64,000 nucleotides of DNA from the NCBI RefSeq assembly GCF_000719475.1, contig NZ_JOGO01000007.1, positions 124,001 to 188,000 on the forward strand, given 5' to 3'. The notes beneath the pieces are model-generated. The model did not search any database, was not told where the DNA came from, and worked only from the letters and a program-made list of their open reading frames with translations. Source of the DNA: Streptomyces sp. NRRL F-5630. GTDB taxonomy: Bacteria > Actinomycetota > Actinomycetes > Streptomycetales > Streptomycetaceae. This document shows, in pieces, positions 9,285 to 16,593 of the stretch; the first letter of the stretch is position 1; every line of letters starts with the position of its first letter. The translations under genes and the position numbers were made by a program.

Positions 9285-9464
9285 GGCTTCTTGCGATGGT
9301 CGGCTTCGCCTCCGGGAGCGCTTAAGCCGGTGTCGAGTCTCCCGACGTGCTCGGCCGCTCGTTCCTCACGGCCTGCGCGCGACGGGCGCCTCGACACCGT
9401 CGCGCTCCCTTCGGCTCTGCCGACCTGCTCGGCCCTGCGGGCCTCGGGGAGTGGGCCCGTGTCT
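9285..9464. mobile_element. 180-bp palindrome-bearing insert between the two gene tails (candidate MITE-like element)
   Basis: This segment separates the two copies of the reductase 3' end. It has an imperfect inverted repeat: GGGAGCGC (9314-9321) and GGTGTCGAG (9329-9337) on the left pair with CTCGACACC (9390-9398) and GCGCTCCC (9402-9409) on the right. It contains no credible reading frame. The arrangement looks like insertion of a small non-coding element with restoration of the gene end. No transposase is present, so mobility is inference. Confidence 0.5.
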
Positions 9465-9465
9465 C

Positions 9466-10320
9466 TCAGGCCGCGTCGGCGCCTTCTTGTTCGGCCTCGA
9501 TGCGGGCGTTCCAGTCGCGCTTGCTGGCCTGCCAGCCATCCTCGTTGTGGCCGAGGCGCCAGTAGCCGGAGATGGAGAGGCGGTCGCGGGTGATGCCGCG
9601 GTCGAGGCGGAGGTGGCGGCGGAGGTCCTTGACGAAGCCGGCCTCGCCGTGGACGAAGACCTGGACCGTCGCCGGGTCGCACTCCACGGTCCGTACGGCG
9701 GCGACGAGCGCCTCGCCCGGCGGGCGCTCGCCCCGGTGCAGCCAGGTCAGGTTCACCCCGGCCGGGACGTCGAGCTTCTGCTCCTCCGCGGCGTCCGCGA
9801 CCTCGATGAAGACCTCGCCCTTCGCGTCGGCGGGCATGTTCTCGACGGCCGCCGCGATCGCGGGCAGCGCGCTCTCGTCCCCGGCGAGCAGGTGGCTGCT
9901 CGCCTCCGGCTCCGGGCGGTAGGCGCCGCCGGGACCGGCGAAGTACAGGACGTCGCCCGGCTTCGCCGCCGCCGCCCAGGGGCCCGCGAGGCCCTCGCCG
10001 CCGTGCACGACGAAGTCGACGGTCAGCTCGCGGGCCGCCGCGTCCCAGCGCCGCACGGTGTACGTCCGGGTCACGGGCCACTGCTCGCGCGGGAAGTCCG
10101 CCCGCACCCGGGCCATGTCGAAGGGCTCGGGGTACGTGACGCCCTCGCGCGGGAAGATCAGCTTGATGTAGTGGTCCGTGTACTCGTCGGCGGCGAACTC
10201 GGCGAGCCCGTCGCCCCCGAAGACCACCCTGACCATGTGCGGAGTGAGCTGCTCGGTGCGCAGCACCCGCCCACTGTGGGTGCGTCCGCCCTTGCGCGCG
10301 GGCCGTTCGGCGTCAGCCAT
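9466..10320 (-). CDS. Siderophore-interacting FAD reductase (ViuB/SIP family)
   Basis: Cytoplasmic flavoenzyme of 284 residues that releases iron from ferric siderophores by NAD(P)H-dependent reduction. The FAD-binding barrel carries RTYTVRRWD (about residues 80-88), followed by a Rossmann-like NAD(P)H domain (LLAGDESALPAIAAAVENMP) and the family-typical C-terminal SISGYWRLGHNEDGWQ. The ATG at 10320 is preceded by a palindromic iron box, so iron repression by a DmdR/IdeR-type regulator is expected. The last 24 codons are duplicated downstream. Confidence 0.93.
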   Translation of the reverse strand: MADAERPARKGGRTHSGRVLRTEQLTPHMVRVVFGGDGLAEFAADEYTDHYIKLIFPREGVTYPEPFDMARVRADFPREQWPVTRTYTVRRWDAAARELTVDFVVHGGEGLAGPWAAAAKPGDVLYFAGPGGAYRPEPEASSHLLAGDESALPAIAAAVENMPADAKGEVFIEVADAAEEQKLDVPAGVNLTWLHRGERPPGEALVAAVRTVECDPATVQVFVHGEAGFVKDLRRHLRLDRGITRDRLSISGYWRLGHNEDGWQASKRDWNARIEAEQEGADAA

Positions 10321-10341
10321 GGGGGTCCCCCCGATCGATCT

Positions 10342-10359
10342 GCTTAGGTAAGCCTAAGC
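10342..10359. promoter_or_regulatory. Iron box (DmdR/IdeR-type operator)
   Basis: The site GCTTAGG-TAAG-CCTAAGC is an inverted repeat matching the actinobacterial iron box core TTAGG...CCTAA. It lies 22 bp upstream of the siderophore reductase start, where a repressor would block transcription in iron-replete cells. Confidence 0.85.
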
Positions 10360-10366
10360 TAGCACT

Positions 10367-11305
10367 TCACCGGGTGAGGGTGTGCAGTACACGATCGAGC
10401 GAGCTGCCGAGCCCCCAGCGCTCCCCGAGGGCCGCGAGCACTTCCCCGTCGCGCGGCTCGTCCGGCAGCCGCTCGTCGAGGTCCTCGGGCACGGGGATGT
10501 CGCGCGCGACCCGGACCACGGCGGGGGCCACGTCCAGATACGGGGCCGACTCGACGAGGCGGCGGCGCTGGGCCGGGGTGATCTTCGATGCGGGGTCGGC
10601 GGCGGCGGCACGGATGCCGTCGAGATCGCCGTACGCCGCGAGGAGCTTCGCGGCGGTCTTCTCGCCGATCCCGGGGACCCCGGGCAGACCGTCGCTCGGG
10701 TCGCCCCGCAGGGTCGCGAGGTCCGCGTACCCGGGCCCGTCGACGCCGTACTTCTCGCGCAGCAACGCCTCGTCGGTGACCTGGAGGCTGCCGACGCCCT
10801 TGAGGGGGTAGAGGACGCGGACGCCGCGCGCGTCGTCGACGAGCTGGAAGAGGTCGCGGTCGCCCGTGACGATGTCGACCGGGCCGTGCGCGCGGGTGGC
10901 GAGGGTGCCGATGACGTCGTCGGCCTCGTATCCCTGGACGCCGAGCCGCGCGATGCCGAGCGCGTCGAGGACCGCCTCGATCACCGGTACCTGCGGCGAG
11001 AGGGTGTCGGGCACCTCCTCCTCGTCGGGGCCCGTCTCGCTCTCCTCGGCGACCCGGTGCGCCTTGTAGCCCGGGATGAGGGAGACCCGCCACTCGGGCC
11101 GCCAGTCGGCGTCCATGCAGGCCACGAGGGCGTCGGGGCGGTGGTCCTGGACGAGTCGCGCGATGAAGTCCAGGAGCCCCCGCACCGCGTTGACCGGGGT
11201 CCCGTCCGGGGCGCGCACCGAGTCGGGGACGCCGAAGTAGGCGCGGAAGTAGAGCGAGGCGGTGTCGAGGAGCATGAGCCGGGGAGTCTGCGTCACGCGT
11301 GGCAT
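10367..11305 (-). CDS. Stand-alone 5'-3' exonuclease (PolA-type FEN domain)
   Basis: A 312-residue 5' nuclease homologous to the N-terminal domain of DNA polymerase I, without polymerase domains. The N-terminal PIN-like part has the acidic metal-binding residues in LMLLDTASLYFRAYFG, CMDADWRPEWR, EADDVIGTLA and VTGDRDLFQL. The C-terminal helix-hairpin-helix (GDPSDGLPGVPGIGEKTAAKLL) binds DNA. The ATG at 11305 is preferred to one at 11437 because conservation starts a few residues later. It probably removes RNA primers or flaps. It is the first of the three minus-strand genes, and the iron box between it and the reductase suggests separate control. Confidence 0.92.
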   Translation of the reverse strand: MPRVTQTPRLMLLDTASLYFRAYFGVPDSVRAPDGTPVNAVRGLLDFIARLVQDHRPDALVACMDADWRPEWRVSLIPGYKAHRVAEESETGPDEEEVPDTLSPQVPVIEAVLDALGIARLGVQGYEADDVIGTLATRAHGPVDIVTGDRDLFQLVDDARGVRVLYPLKGVGSLQVTDEALLREKYGVDGPGYADLATLRGDPSDGLPGVPGIGEKTAAKLLAAYGDLDGIRAAAADPASKITPAQRRRLVESAPYLDVAPAVVRVARDIPVPEDLDERLPDEPRDGEVLAALGERWGLGSSLDRVLHTLTR

Positions 11306-11449
11306 CTTGCCGCACCCGCCGCGGTGTGGCCGAACCTTTTCGCCGCGCGCCCGCCCCTGTGTGTGGGCGCACACCCCACACCATAACGAGGAGGTAACGC
11401 AAGGACTTTGGTCTGATCGGAGAGTGATCTGGGTCACATAATCGTTTGA

Positions 11450-11574
11450 TGGGTATAGCTCCGGGCAGCAGCGCCCCCGGAGCGAACCCGACGCGCCGAC
11501 TGGAACGACTCGGGTCAGCGGAAGGAATCCGCAAGCTTCACGGCTCGCCGCGACTGGGGGTGGCGAGCCGCTTT
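11450..11574 (+). ncRNA. Structured 5' leader of the glycine betaine transporter operon (candidate riboswitch with attenuator)
   Basis: Three consecutive hairpins can be drawn: GCTCCGGG (11458-11465) with CCCGGAGC (11476-11483), ACCCGA (11486-11491) with TCGGGT (11510-11515), and GCGGA (11518-11522) with TCCGC (11528-11532). They are followed at once by an intrinsic-terminator hairpin (11542-11569, then TTTT). This is the layout of an aptamer plus expression platform. c-di-AMP (ydaO) RNAs precede osmolyte transporters in other actinobacteria, but I could not confirm the ydaO consensus here, so the class is open. Confidence 0.6.
11542..11574 (+). terminator. Attenuator hairpin ahead of the opu-type operon
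   Basis: The arms GGCTCGCC (11542-11549) and GGCGAGCC (11562-11569) form a perfect 8-bp stem with a 12-base loop, followed by GCTTTT. It ends 22 bp before the first start codon, so it must be read through for the transporter to be made. Confidence 0.75.
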
Positions 11575-11596
11575 TCGTGCGACCCGAGAGGTGTTT

Positions 11597-12748
11597 GTGG
11601 CAAAGCTACAAGCAGAGAACTTGTTCAAGGTCTTCGGCAGGCAAGCCGAGGCCGCAGTCGGCCGGCTGAAGGACGGCGCCGCGCGCGAGGACCTGCGCGC
11701 CGAAGGCATCACGGCCGCCGTGATCGATGCCTCCTTCTCCGTGGACGAGGGCCAGATCTTCGTGGTGATGGGCCTGTCCGGATCGGGCAAGTCCACGCTG
11801 CTCCGGATGCTCAACGGGCTCCTGGAGCCCACCGCGGGCCACGTCCGTTTCGACGGGCAGGACCTCACCGAGCTGAGCGCCGCGGGGATGCGCGAGGTGC
11901 GCGCGAAGAAGATCAGCATGGTCTTCCAGCACTTCGCGCTCTTCCCGCACCGCAGCGTCCTGGAGAACGCCGCCTACGGCCTCCAGGTGCAGGGCGTGCC
12001 GCGCGAGGAGCGCGAGCGCCGCGCCACCGAGGCGCTGGAACTCGCCGGGCTCAAGGGCTGGGAGAAGTCCTGGCCGGACGAGCTCTCCGGCGGTATGCAG
12101 CAGCGCGTGGGCCTCGCCCGCGCCCTCGCGACCGACGCCGACCTGCTGCTCATGGACGAGTCCTTCAGCGCACTGGACCCGCTGATCCGCCGTGACATGC
12201 AGGACCAGCTCGTCGAACTCCAGAAGCGCCTGAAGAAGACCATCGTCTTCATCACCCACGACCTCAACGAGGCCATGCGGCTCGGCGACAAGATCGCCGT
12301 CATGCGTGACGGCCGCATCGTGCAGACCGGGACGGCCGAGGACATCCTCGTCACCCCGGCCAATGACTACGTTGCCGCCTTCACCCAGGACGTCGACCGC
12401 TCCCGCGTGCTCACCGCCGGGGCCATCATGGCCGACGTGGACACCGTGTACGGGACCACTGGACCGGGCGGCGAGGAACTGCGCGCCCCCGCCGACGTCC
12501 TCGCCGCGGCACCGGCCACGGTGCGCGAGACCACCCCCATCTTCCAGCTCTTCGGCCCGAGTTCGACCAGCGGTGTGCCGATCGCCGTGACCGACGCGGA
12601 CGGCTCGCTCGTCGGCGTCGTCCCCCGCGATCGTCTGCTCGCGGTCCTCGGCGAGCCGATGAACCCCCAGGAGCAGGGCGCCACGCTCGCCACGACTCCG
12701 GAACAGCGCCACGAGGGCGCCACCGGAAAGGTGAGTGCACGTGCCTAG
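11597..12748 (+). CDS. proV: Glycine betaine/proline ABC transporter ATPase (OpuAA/ProV type)
   Basis: ATPase subunit of an osmoprotectant importer. It has Walker A GLSGSGKST (about residue 58), signature LSGGMQQRVGLARAL (about 164), Walker B LLLMDESFSALD and a His-loop THD, followed by a shortened regulatory tail ending in a CBS-like strand (PIAVTDADGSLVGVV). I chose the GTG at 11597, 5 bases after GAGAGG; a GTG two codons earlier is in frame but overlaps that site. The permease start lies inside its 3' end (8-bp overlap). Expression is probably controlled by the attenuator upstream and by osmotic stress. Confidence 0.92.
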   Translation: MAKLQAENLFKVFGRQAEAAVGRLKDGAAREDLRAEGITAAVIDASFSVDEGQIFVVMGLSGSGKSTLLRMLNGLLEPTAGHVRFDGQDLTELSAAGMREVRAKKISMVFQHFALFPHRSVLENAAYGLQVQGVPREERERRATEALELAGLKGWEKSWPDELSGGMQQRVGLARALATDADLLLMDESFSALDPLIRRDMQDQLVELQKRLKKTIVFITHDLNEAMRLGDKIAVMRDGRIVQTGTAEDILVTPANDYVAAFTQDVDRSRVLTAGAIMADVDTVYGTTGPGGEELRAPADVLAAAPATVRETTPIFQLFGPSSTSGVPIAVTDADGSLVGVVPRDRLLAVLGEPMNPQEQGATLATTPEQRHEGATGKVSARA

Positions 12749-14084
12749 GCTTCATCTCGGGGACTGGGTCGCCTCGATCGTCGACTGGCTCCAGACCAAC
12801 CTCTCCTGGCTCTTCGACTTCATCGTCACGTGCTCGAAGGGCATGTACGACGGCGCCAACGCCGTGCTCACCGCCCCCGAGCCGCTGCTGCTCGCCGGGA
12901 TACTCGCGGTCCTCGCGTTCTGGCTGCGCGGGCTCACCGCCGGGGTGCTCTCCTTCGCCGGCTTCGCGCTGATCGACTCGCTCGAACTGTGGGAACCGGC
13001 GATGAACAGCTTCGCGCTCGTCATCGTCGCCACCGTGATCGCATTGGTCATCGGGGTGCCCCTCGGCATCTGGACCGCGAGATCGCAGCGGGCGAGTGCC
13101 ATCGTGCGGCCCCTGCTCGACTTCACGCAGACGATGCCCGCCATGGTCTACCTGATCCCGGCGATCTTCTTTTTCGGGGTCGGCGTCCCGACCGGCATCG
13201 TGGCCACGATCATCTTCGGCTTCGCGCCCGCCGTGCGCATGACCGAACTCGGCATCCGGCAGGTCGACGACGAACTCGTCGAGGCGGCCGACGCCTTCGG
13301 CACCACGCCGCGCAAGACGCTCCTCGGCGTCCAGCTCCCGCTGGCCCTGCCGACGATCATGGCCGGTGTCAACCAGGTCATCATGCTCAACCTGTCGATG
13401 GTCGTCATCGCGGGCATGGTCGGCGCGGGCGGCCTCGGCGGCTCCGTCTACCAGGCGATCGGCAACGTCGACATCGGGCTCGGCTCCGAGGCCGGGGTCT
13501 CCATCGTCGTCCTCGCGATCTTCCTCGACCGCGTCGTCGCTGCCCTCGGTCAGCAGATATCCCCGCTCGGCCGCCGCGCCGCCGCGCGCGTGCGCGCCAT
13601 GCAAGGCCTGAAGATCTGGAACTACCGGCCCCGTCCGACCGTCGCGGTCATCGGTGTCGTGATCCTCGGGCTCGTCGCGGGCGGCATGGGCGTCTTCGGC
13701 GGTTCGGACGACGCGAAGACCGTCGACGCCACGGACGTCGGCAAGGGCAAAACCATCAGCGTCGGCTACATCCCCTGGGACGAAGGCGTCGCTTCGACCT
13801 TCCTCTGGAAGGAGCTCCTCGAACAGCGCGGCTTCAAGGTGGACGCCAAGCAGTACGAGGCGGGTTCGCTCTACACCGGGATGGCCAACGGACAGGTCGA
13901 TTTCCAGACCGACTCCTGGCTGCCGACGACCCACGCCCAGTACTGGAAGAAGTACGGCGACAAGCTGGAGGACCTGGGTGCCTGGTACGGCCCGACCTCG
14001 TTGGAGATCGCTGTTCCTTCGTATGTCAAGGGTGTGAAGTCCACGGCGGATCTGAAGGGCAAGGAGTCGGAGTTCAAGAAAGGA
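12741..14084 (+). pseudogene. Segment 1 of the broken fusion: OpuAB-type permease plus N-lobe of OpuAC module 1
   Basis: The frame starts at GTG 12741 (an in-frame GTG at 12735 is possible). About residues 1-330 are the membrane permease, with several hydrophobic helices and the ABC-coupling EAA-like loop VEAADAFGTTPRKTLLGVQLPLALP. A further helix at about residues 302-324 (VAVIGVVILGLVAGGMGVFGG) acts as membrane anchor for the binding domain. Module 1 then starts GKGKTISVGYIPWDEGVAS and includes a WLP ligand-pocket motif. After ESEFKKG the frame goes out of register. The ORF runs on to 14951, but the sequence past 14084 is a shadow of the true frame. Confidence 0.8.
13982..14084 (+). repeat. 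103-bp identical repeat, copy 1 (module 1)
   Basis: Identical base for base to 14610-14712. It encodes WYGPTSLEIAVPSYVKGVKS and onward to ESEFKKG, with lower-GC codons (TTG, GTT, CCT, TAT) than its surroundings. The equivalent stretch of module 3 (about 15099-15180) uses GC-rich codons and differs. The frame breaks immediately after this copy. Confidence 0.95.
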
Positions 14085-14712
14085 TTACGGCCTGTCGAAG
14101 TACAAGGTGATCGACGGTTCGACGCCGGGGATGCTGGCGGAGCTGGACCGGGCGTACAAGAAGAAGGAGCCGATCGCGGTCACGCTGTGGTCGCCGCACT
14201 GGGCGTACGACAAGTACGACCTGACGAAGCTGAGCGACCCGAAGGGCAGCTGGGGCAAGGGCGACGCCGGCAAGGGCAAGCAGCAGGACGCCGTCAAGTC
14301 CTGGATCAAGAAGAACCCGGGCATCGTCGACAAGCTCGCCCCCGTGCAGAAGACCGACGTCAACGTCGGCAAGGGCAAGACGGTCAACATGGGCTTCATC
14401 CCGTGGGACGAGGGCATCGCCTCCTCGTACCTCTGGAAGGAGATCCTGGAGCGTCGCGGCTTCAAGGTCTCGGCCAAGCAGTACGAGGCCGGAGCGCTCT
14501 ACACGGGCATGGCCAACGGCCAGGTGGACTTCGAGACGGACTCCTGGCTGCCCCACACGCACAAGCAGTACTGGGACAAGTACGGCGACAAGCTGGAGGA
14601 CATGGGCGGCTGGTACGGCCCGACCTCGTTGGAGATCGCTGTTCCTTCGTATGTCAAGGGTGTGAAGTCCACGGCGGATCTGAAGGGCAAGGAGTCGGAG
14701 TTCAAGAAAGGA
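14085..14712 (+). pseudogene. Segment 2 of the broken fusion: partial C-lobe of module 1 and N-lobe of module 2
   Basis: The protein resumes in a new frame with YGLSKYKVIDGSTPGML, so about 20-25 residues corresponding to GRVIGIEPGTATMDILKNKV of module 3 are missing. It continues through SPHWAYDKYDLTKLSDPKGS, then jumps in frame from SWGKG to DAGKGKQQDAV, lacking about 40 residues present in module 3. Module 2 starts GKGKTVNMGFIPWDEGIASS (about 14371) and again stops after ESEFKKG. The sequence GACGCCGGCAAGGGCAAG at the in-frame jump recurs at the second break. Confidence 0.75.
14610..14712 (+). repeat. 103-bp identical repeat, copy 2 (module 2)
   Basis: Exact copy of 13982-14084, 628 bp downstream. 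The reading frame breaks again immediately after it, joining module 2 to sequence shared with the end of module 1. Confidence 0.95.
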
Positions 14713-15643
14713 CGCCGGCAAGGGCAAGCAGCAGCAGGCGGTCCAGGGCTGGATCGAGGAGAACCCCGGCATCGTCGACAAGCTCGCTCCGGTCAAGGGC
14801 GGCTCCTCCGCCTCCGCCGTCGACTTCAAGAACGACGCGGGCAAGGACGAGCGCGACCGCGCGATCAACGTCGCCTGGTTCCCCTGGGAGGAGGACATCG
14901 CCGCCACGTACCTGTGGAAGCACGTCCTCGAAGAGCGCGGCTACAAGATGAACCTCAAGCAGTTCGAGGTCGGCCCGATGTACGCCGCGATGTCCCGCAA
15001 CCAGCTCGACGTCCAGTTCGACGGCTGGCTGCCGTACACCCAGAAGAACTACTGGGACAAGTACGGGAGCAAGCTGACGAAGATCGGTGAGTGGTACTCG
15101 CCGACCTCGCTGGAGATCGCCGTGCCGAGCTACGTGAAGGACGTCAGCTCCCTCGCCGACCTCAAGGGCAAGGGCGACACGTTCGGCGGACGCGTCATCG
15201 GCATCGAGCCGGGCACCGCGACGATGGACATCCTGAAGAACAAGGTCCTGCCCTCGTACGGCCTCGACAAGGAGTACAAGGTCGTCGACGGCTCGACCCC
15301 CGGGATGCTCTCGGAGCTGAAGCGGGCCTACGCCAAGAAGGAGCCGATCGCGGTCATGCTGTGGTCGCCGCACTGGGCGTACAACCAGTACGACCTGACC
15401 AAGCTCAAGGACCCCAAGGGCTCCTTCGGCAAGGGCGACCGCCTCACCACCGTGGCCTCCAAGCAGTTCCCGAAGCAGTACCCGCAGTTCACGAAGTGGC
15501 TCAAGGACTTCAGGATGAGCGACAGCCAGCTCTCGGACCTGGAGAACGAGCTGCACAAGCAGGGCACCGGGCACGAGGAGAAGGCCGTCGACAACTGGGT
15601 CGAGAAGAACCCGGGCATCGTCGACAAGATGGCGCCGATGTAA
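14713..15643 (+). pseudogene. Segment 3 of the broken fusion: end of module 2 and complete OpuAC module 3
   Basis: The third frame begins DAGKGKQQQAVQGWIEENPG, so nearly the whole C-lobe of module 2 is missing. Module 3 (about 14857-15643) is complete: N-lobe AINVAWFPWEEDIAATYLWK, hinge, then GRVIGIEPGTATMDILKNKV, STPGMLSELKRAYAKKEPIA and the C-terminal NPGIVDKMAPM. As module 3 has no membrane segment or signal of its own, it would need the upstream permease frame to reach the cell surface. Confidence 0.75.
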
Positions 15644-15953
15644 CCCGGCCGCGCCCCGCTCCGCGTCCGCGGGCGGGGCCGGGGCGGGAGAAGTGGAGTG
15701 GTGAGGCGGGCTTCCGCCGAGTGCGCGCACGGACACCTGGCGGGGGCTCCGCCGCTCCGCTCCGCCCCCGGCCGCCGCTCCACCGTGGACGGCCGGGGCT
15801 CCACACCGTGAGGGCGGGACCCATCCCGGGGTCCCGCCCTCACGGGCGTCCGCGGGTGGGCCGACTCCCGCACTCGGCTCCCCTCGCGCGCCGCGACTGC
15901 GTAGGCTGCTCACATGCCCCGGTGGACGGGGCCCGCGGGAGGGAGCGGCAGCG
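15644..15953. other. 310-bp gene-free stretch between the transporter and the XRE-cupin gene
   Basis: It contains the terminator hairpin listed separately and, just before 15954, a GGGAG ribosome site. No further reading frame with convincing coding character was seen. Confidence 0.6.
15806..15845 (+). terminator. Perfect 17-bp hairpin after the betaine transporter locus
   Basis: The arms 15806-15822 (CCGTGAGGGCGGGACCC) and 15829-15845 are perfectly complementary around a 6-base loop. No T run follows, as is common for Streptomyces terminators. It lies between the transporter and the next gene, both on the plus strand. Confidence 0.8.
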
Positions 15954-16523
15954 ATGGACGAGAAGGAAGCCCCGAGGGTCGGCAACGCCGTACGCCGTCG
16001 CCGGCGTGCCCTCGAACTCACCCTCGCCACCGTGGCCCGCCGCTCGGGCCTCTCGGTGCCCTTCCTCAGCCAGATCGAGAACGAACGCGCCCGGCCGTCC
16101 ACCCGTTCCCTGCGGGCCGTCGCGCACGCGCTGGAGACGACCGTCGACGAGTTGTTCGCCGCCGCCGACCCCGCACACACCGTGGACGTCGTCCGCAGCG
16201 ACGACGAGGACACCGCGCTGATGGCCCCGGCCCCCGGCGTGCGCTCCCTCGTACGGGGCCAGCACCAGCTCCAGGCGATGGAGTACTGCGGCGACCAGGA
16301 CTCGGGCCGCGAGTTCCAGTACCGCAACGACTCGCTGCTCTACGTCGCGGACGGCGCGGTCACCGCCGAGGCGGAGGGCCGTGTCCACCAGCTGTGCGCC
16401 GGGGACGCTCTCTACCTCAGCGGCGGCGTGCGGCACAGGTGGCGAGCCACCGAGCCCGACACGCGGCTCCTCGTCGTCGCGGTCGGCGACCACATCGAGG
16501 CGGGCGAGGCGCCGCCCCGGTAG
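15954..16523 (+). CDS. XRE-family regulator with C-terminal cupin domain
   Basis: A 189-residue DNA-binding regulator. Residues about 7-62 form an XRE helix-turn-helix (TLATVARRSGLSVPFLSQIE), and residues about 105-180 form a small-ligand cupin barrel (VHQLCAGDALYLSGGVRHRW). This architecture is shared with PuuR-like and SutR-like regulators of amine and amino-acid use. It starts at ATG 15954 with GGGAG upstream. It stands alone, convergent with the TDT exporter gene, so its target is not obvious. The nearby gamma-glutamyl cluster at 18.8-24.1 kb is one possible target, but this is inference. Confidence 0.9.
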   Translation: MDEKEAPRVGNAVRRRRRALELTLATVARRSGLSVPFLSQIENERARPSTRSLRAVAHALETTVDELFAAADPAHTVDVVRSDDEDTALMAPAPGVRSLVRGQHQLQAMEYCGDQDSGREFQYRNDSLLYVADGAVTAEAEGRVHQLCAGDALYLSGGVRHRWRATEPDTRLLVVAVGDHIEAGEAPPR

Positions 16524-16593
16524 GGCGCTCGACCGCTCCGGCAGGGGCGCCACCGCTCCGGGGAGGGCGGCGTCGCTCCGGTAGGGCGCTCAG
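16513..16593. repeat. Degenerate 20-bp tandem repeat across two convergent gene ends
   Basis: Four units begin at 16513, 16534, 16554 and 16574 with the core CGCYCCGG followed by a G-rich half (for example CGCTCCGGTAGGGCGCTC in the last). The first unit contains the stop of the XRE-cupin gene and the last contains the stop of the TDT exporter gene. The exact 14-mer CCGGTAGGGCGCTC occurs in both. Confidence 0.75.

Larger units (their letters stand above)
12741..15643 (+). pseudogene. Glycine betaine permease fused to three OpuAC-type binding modules, broken by two frame changes at repeats
   Basis: The intact family version is one polypeptide with an OpuAB-type permease and C-terminal OpuAC substrate-binding domain(s). 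Here the coding frame shifts after 14084 and again after 14712, so no single frame covers the locus. Reassembled in order it holds the permease (about 13 to 13730), module 1, module 2 and module 3, ending MAPM* at 15643. Both breaks follow the same 103-bp identical sequence. An in-frame loss of about 40 residues is also visible near 14260 when module 1 is compared with module 3. Either the gene is truly disrupted, or the assembly collapsed a repetitive gene. I think collapse is at least as likely. Confidence 0.75.

Noticed and set aside
14085..14951. Continuation of the permease frame past the first break
   Set aside because: After 14084 this frame encodes sequence typical of a shadow (Gly/Arg/Asp-rich), while the OpuAC motifs continue in another frame.
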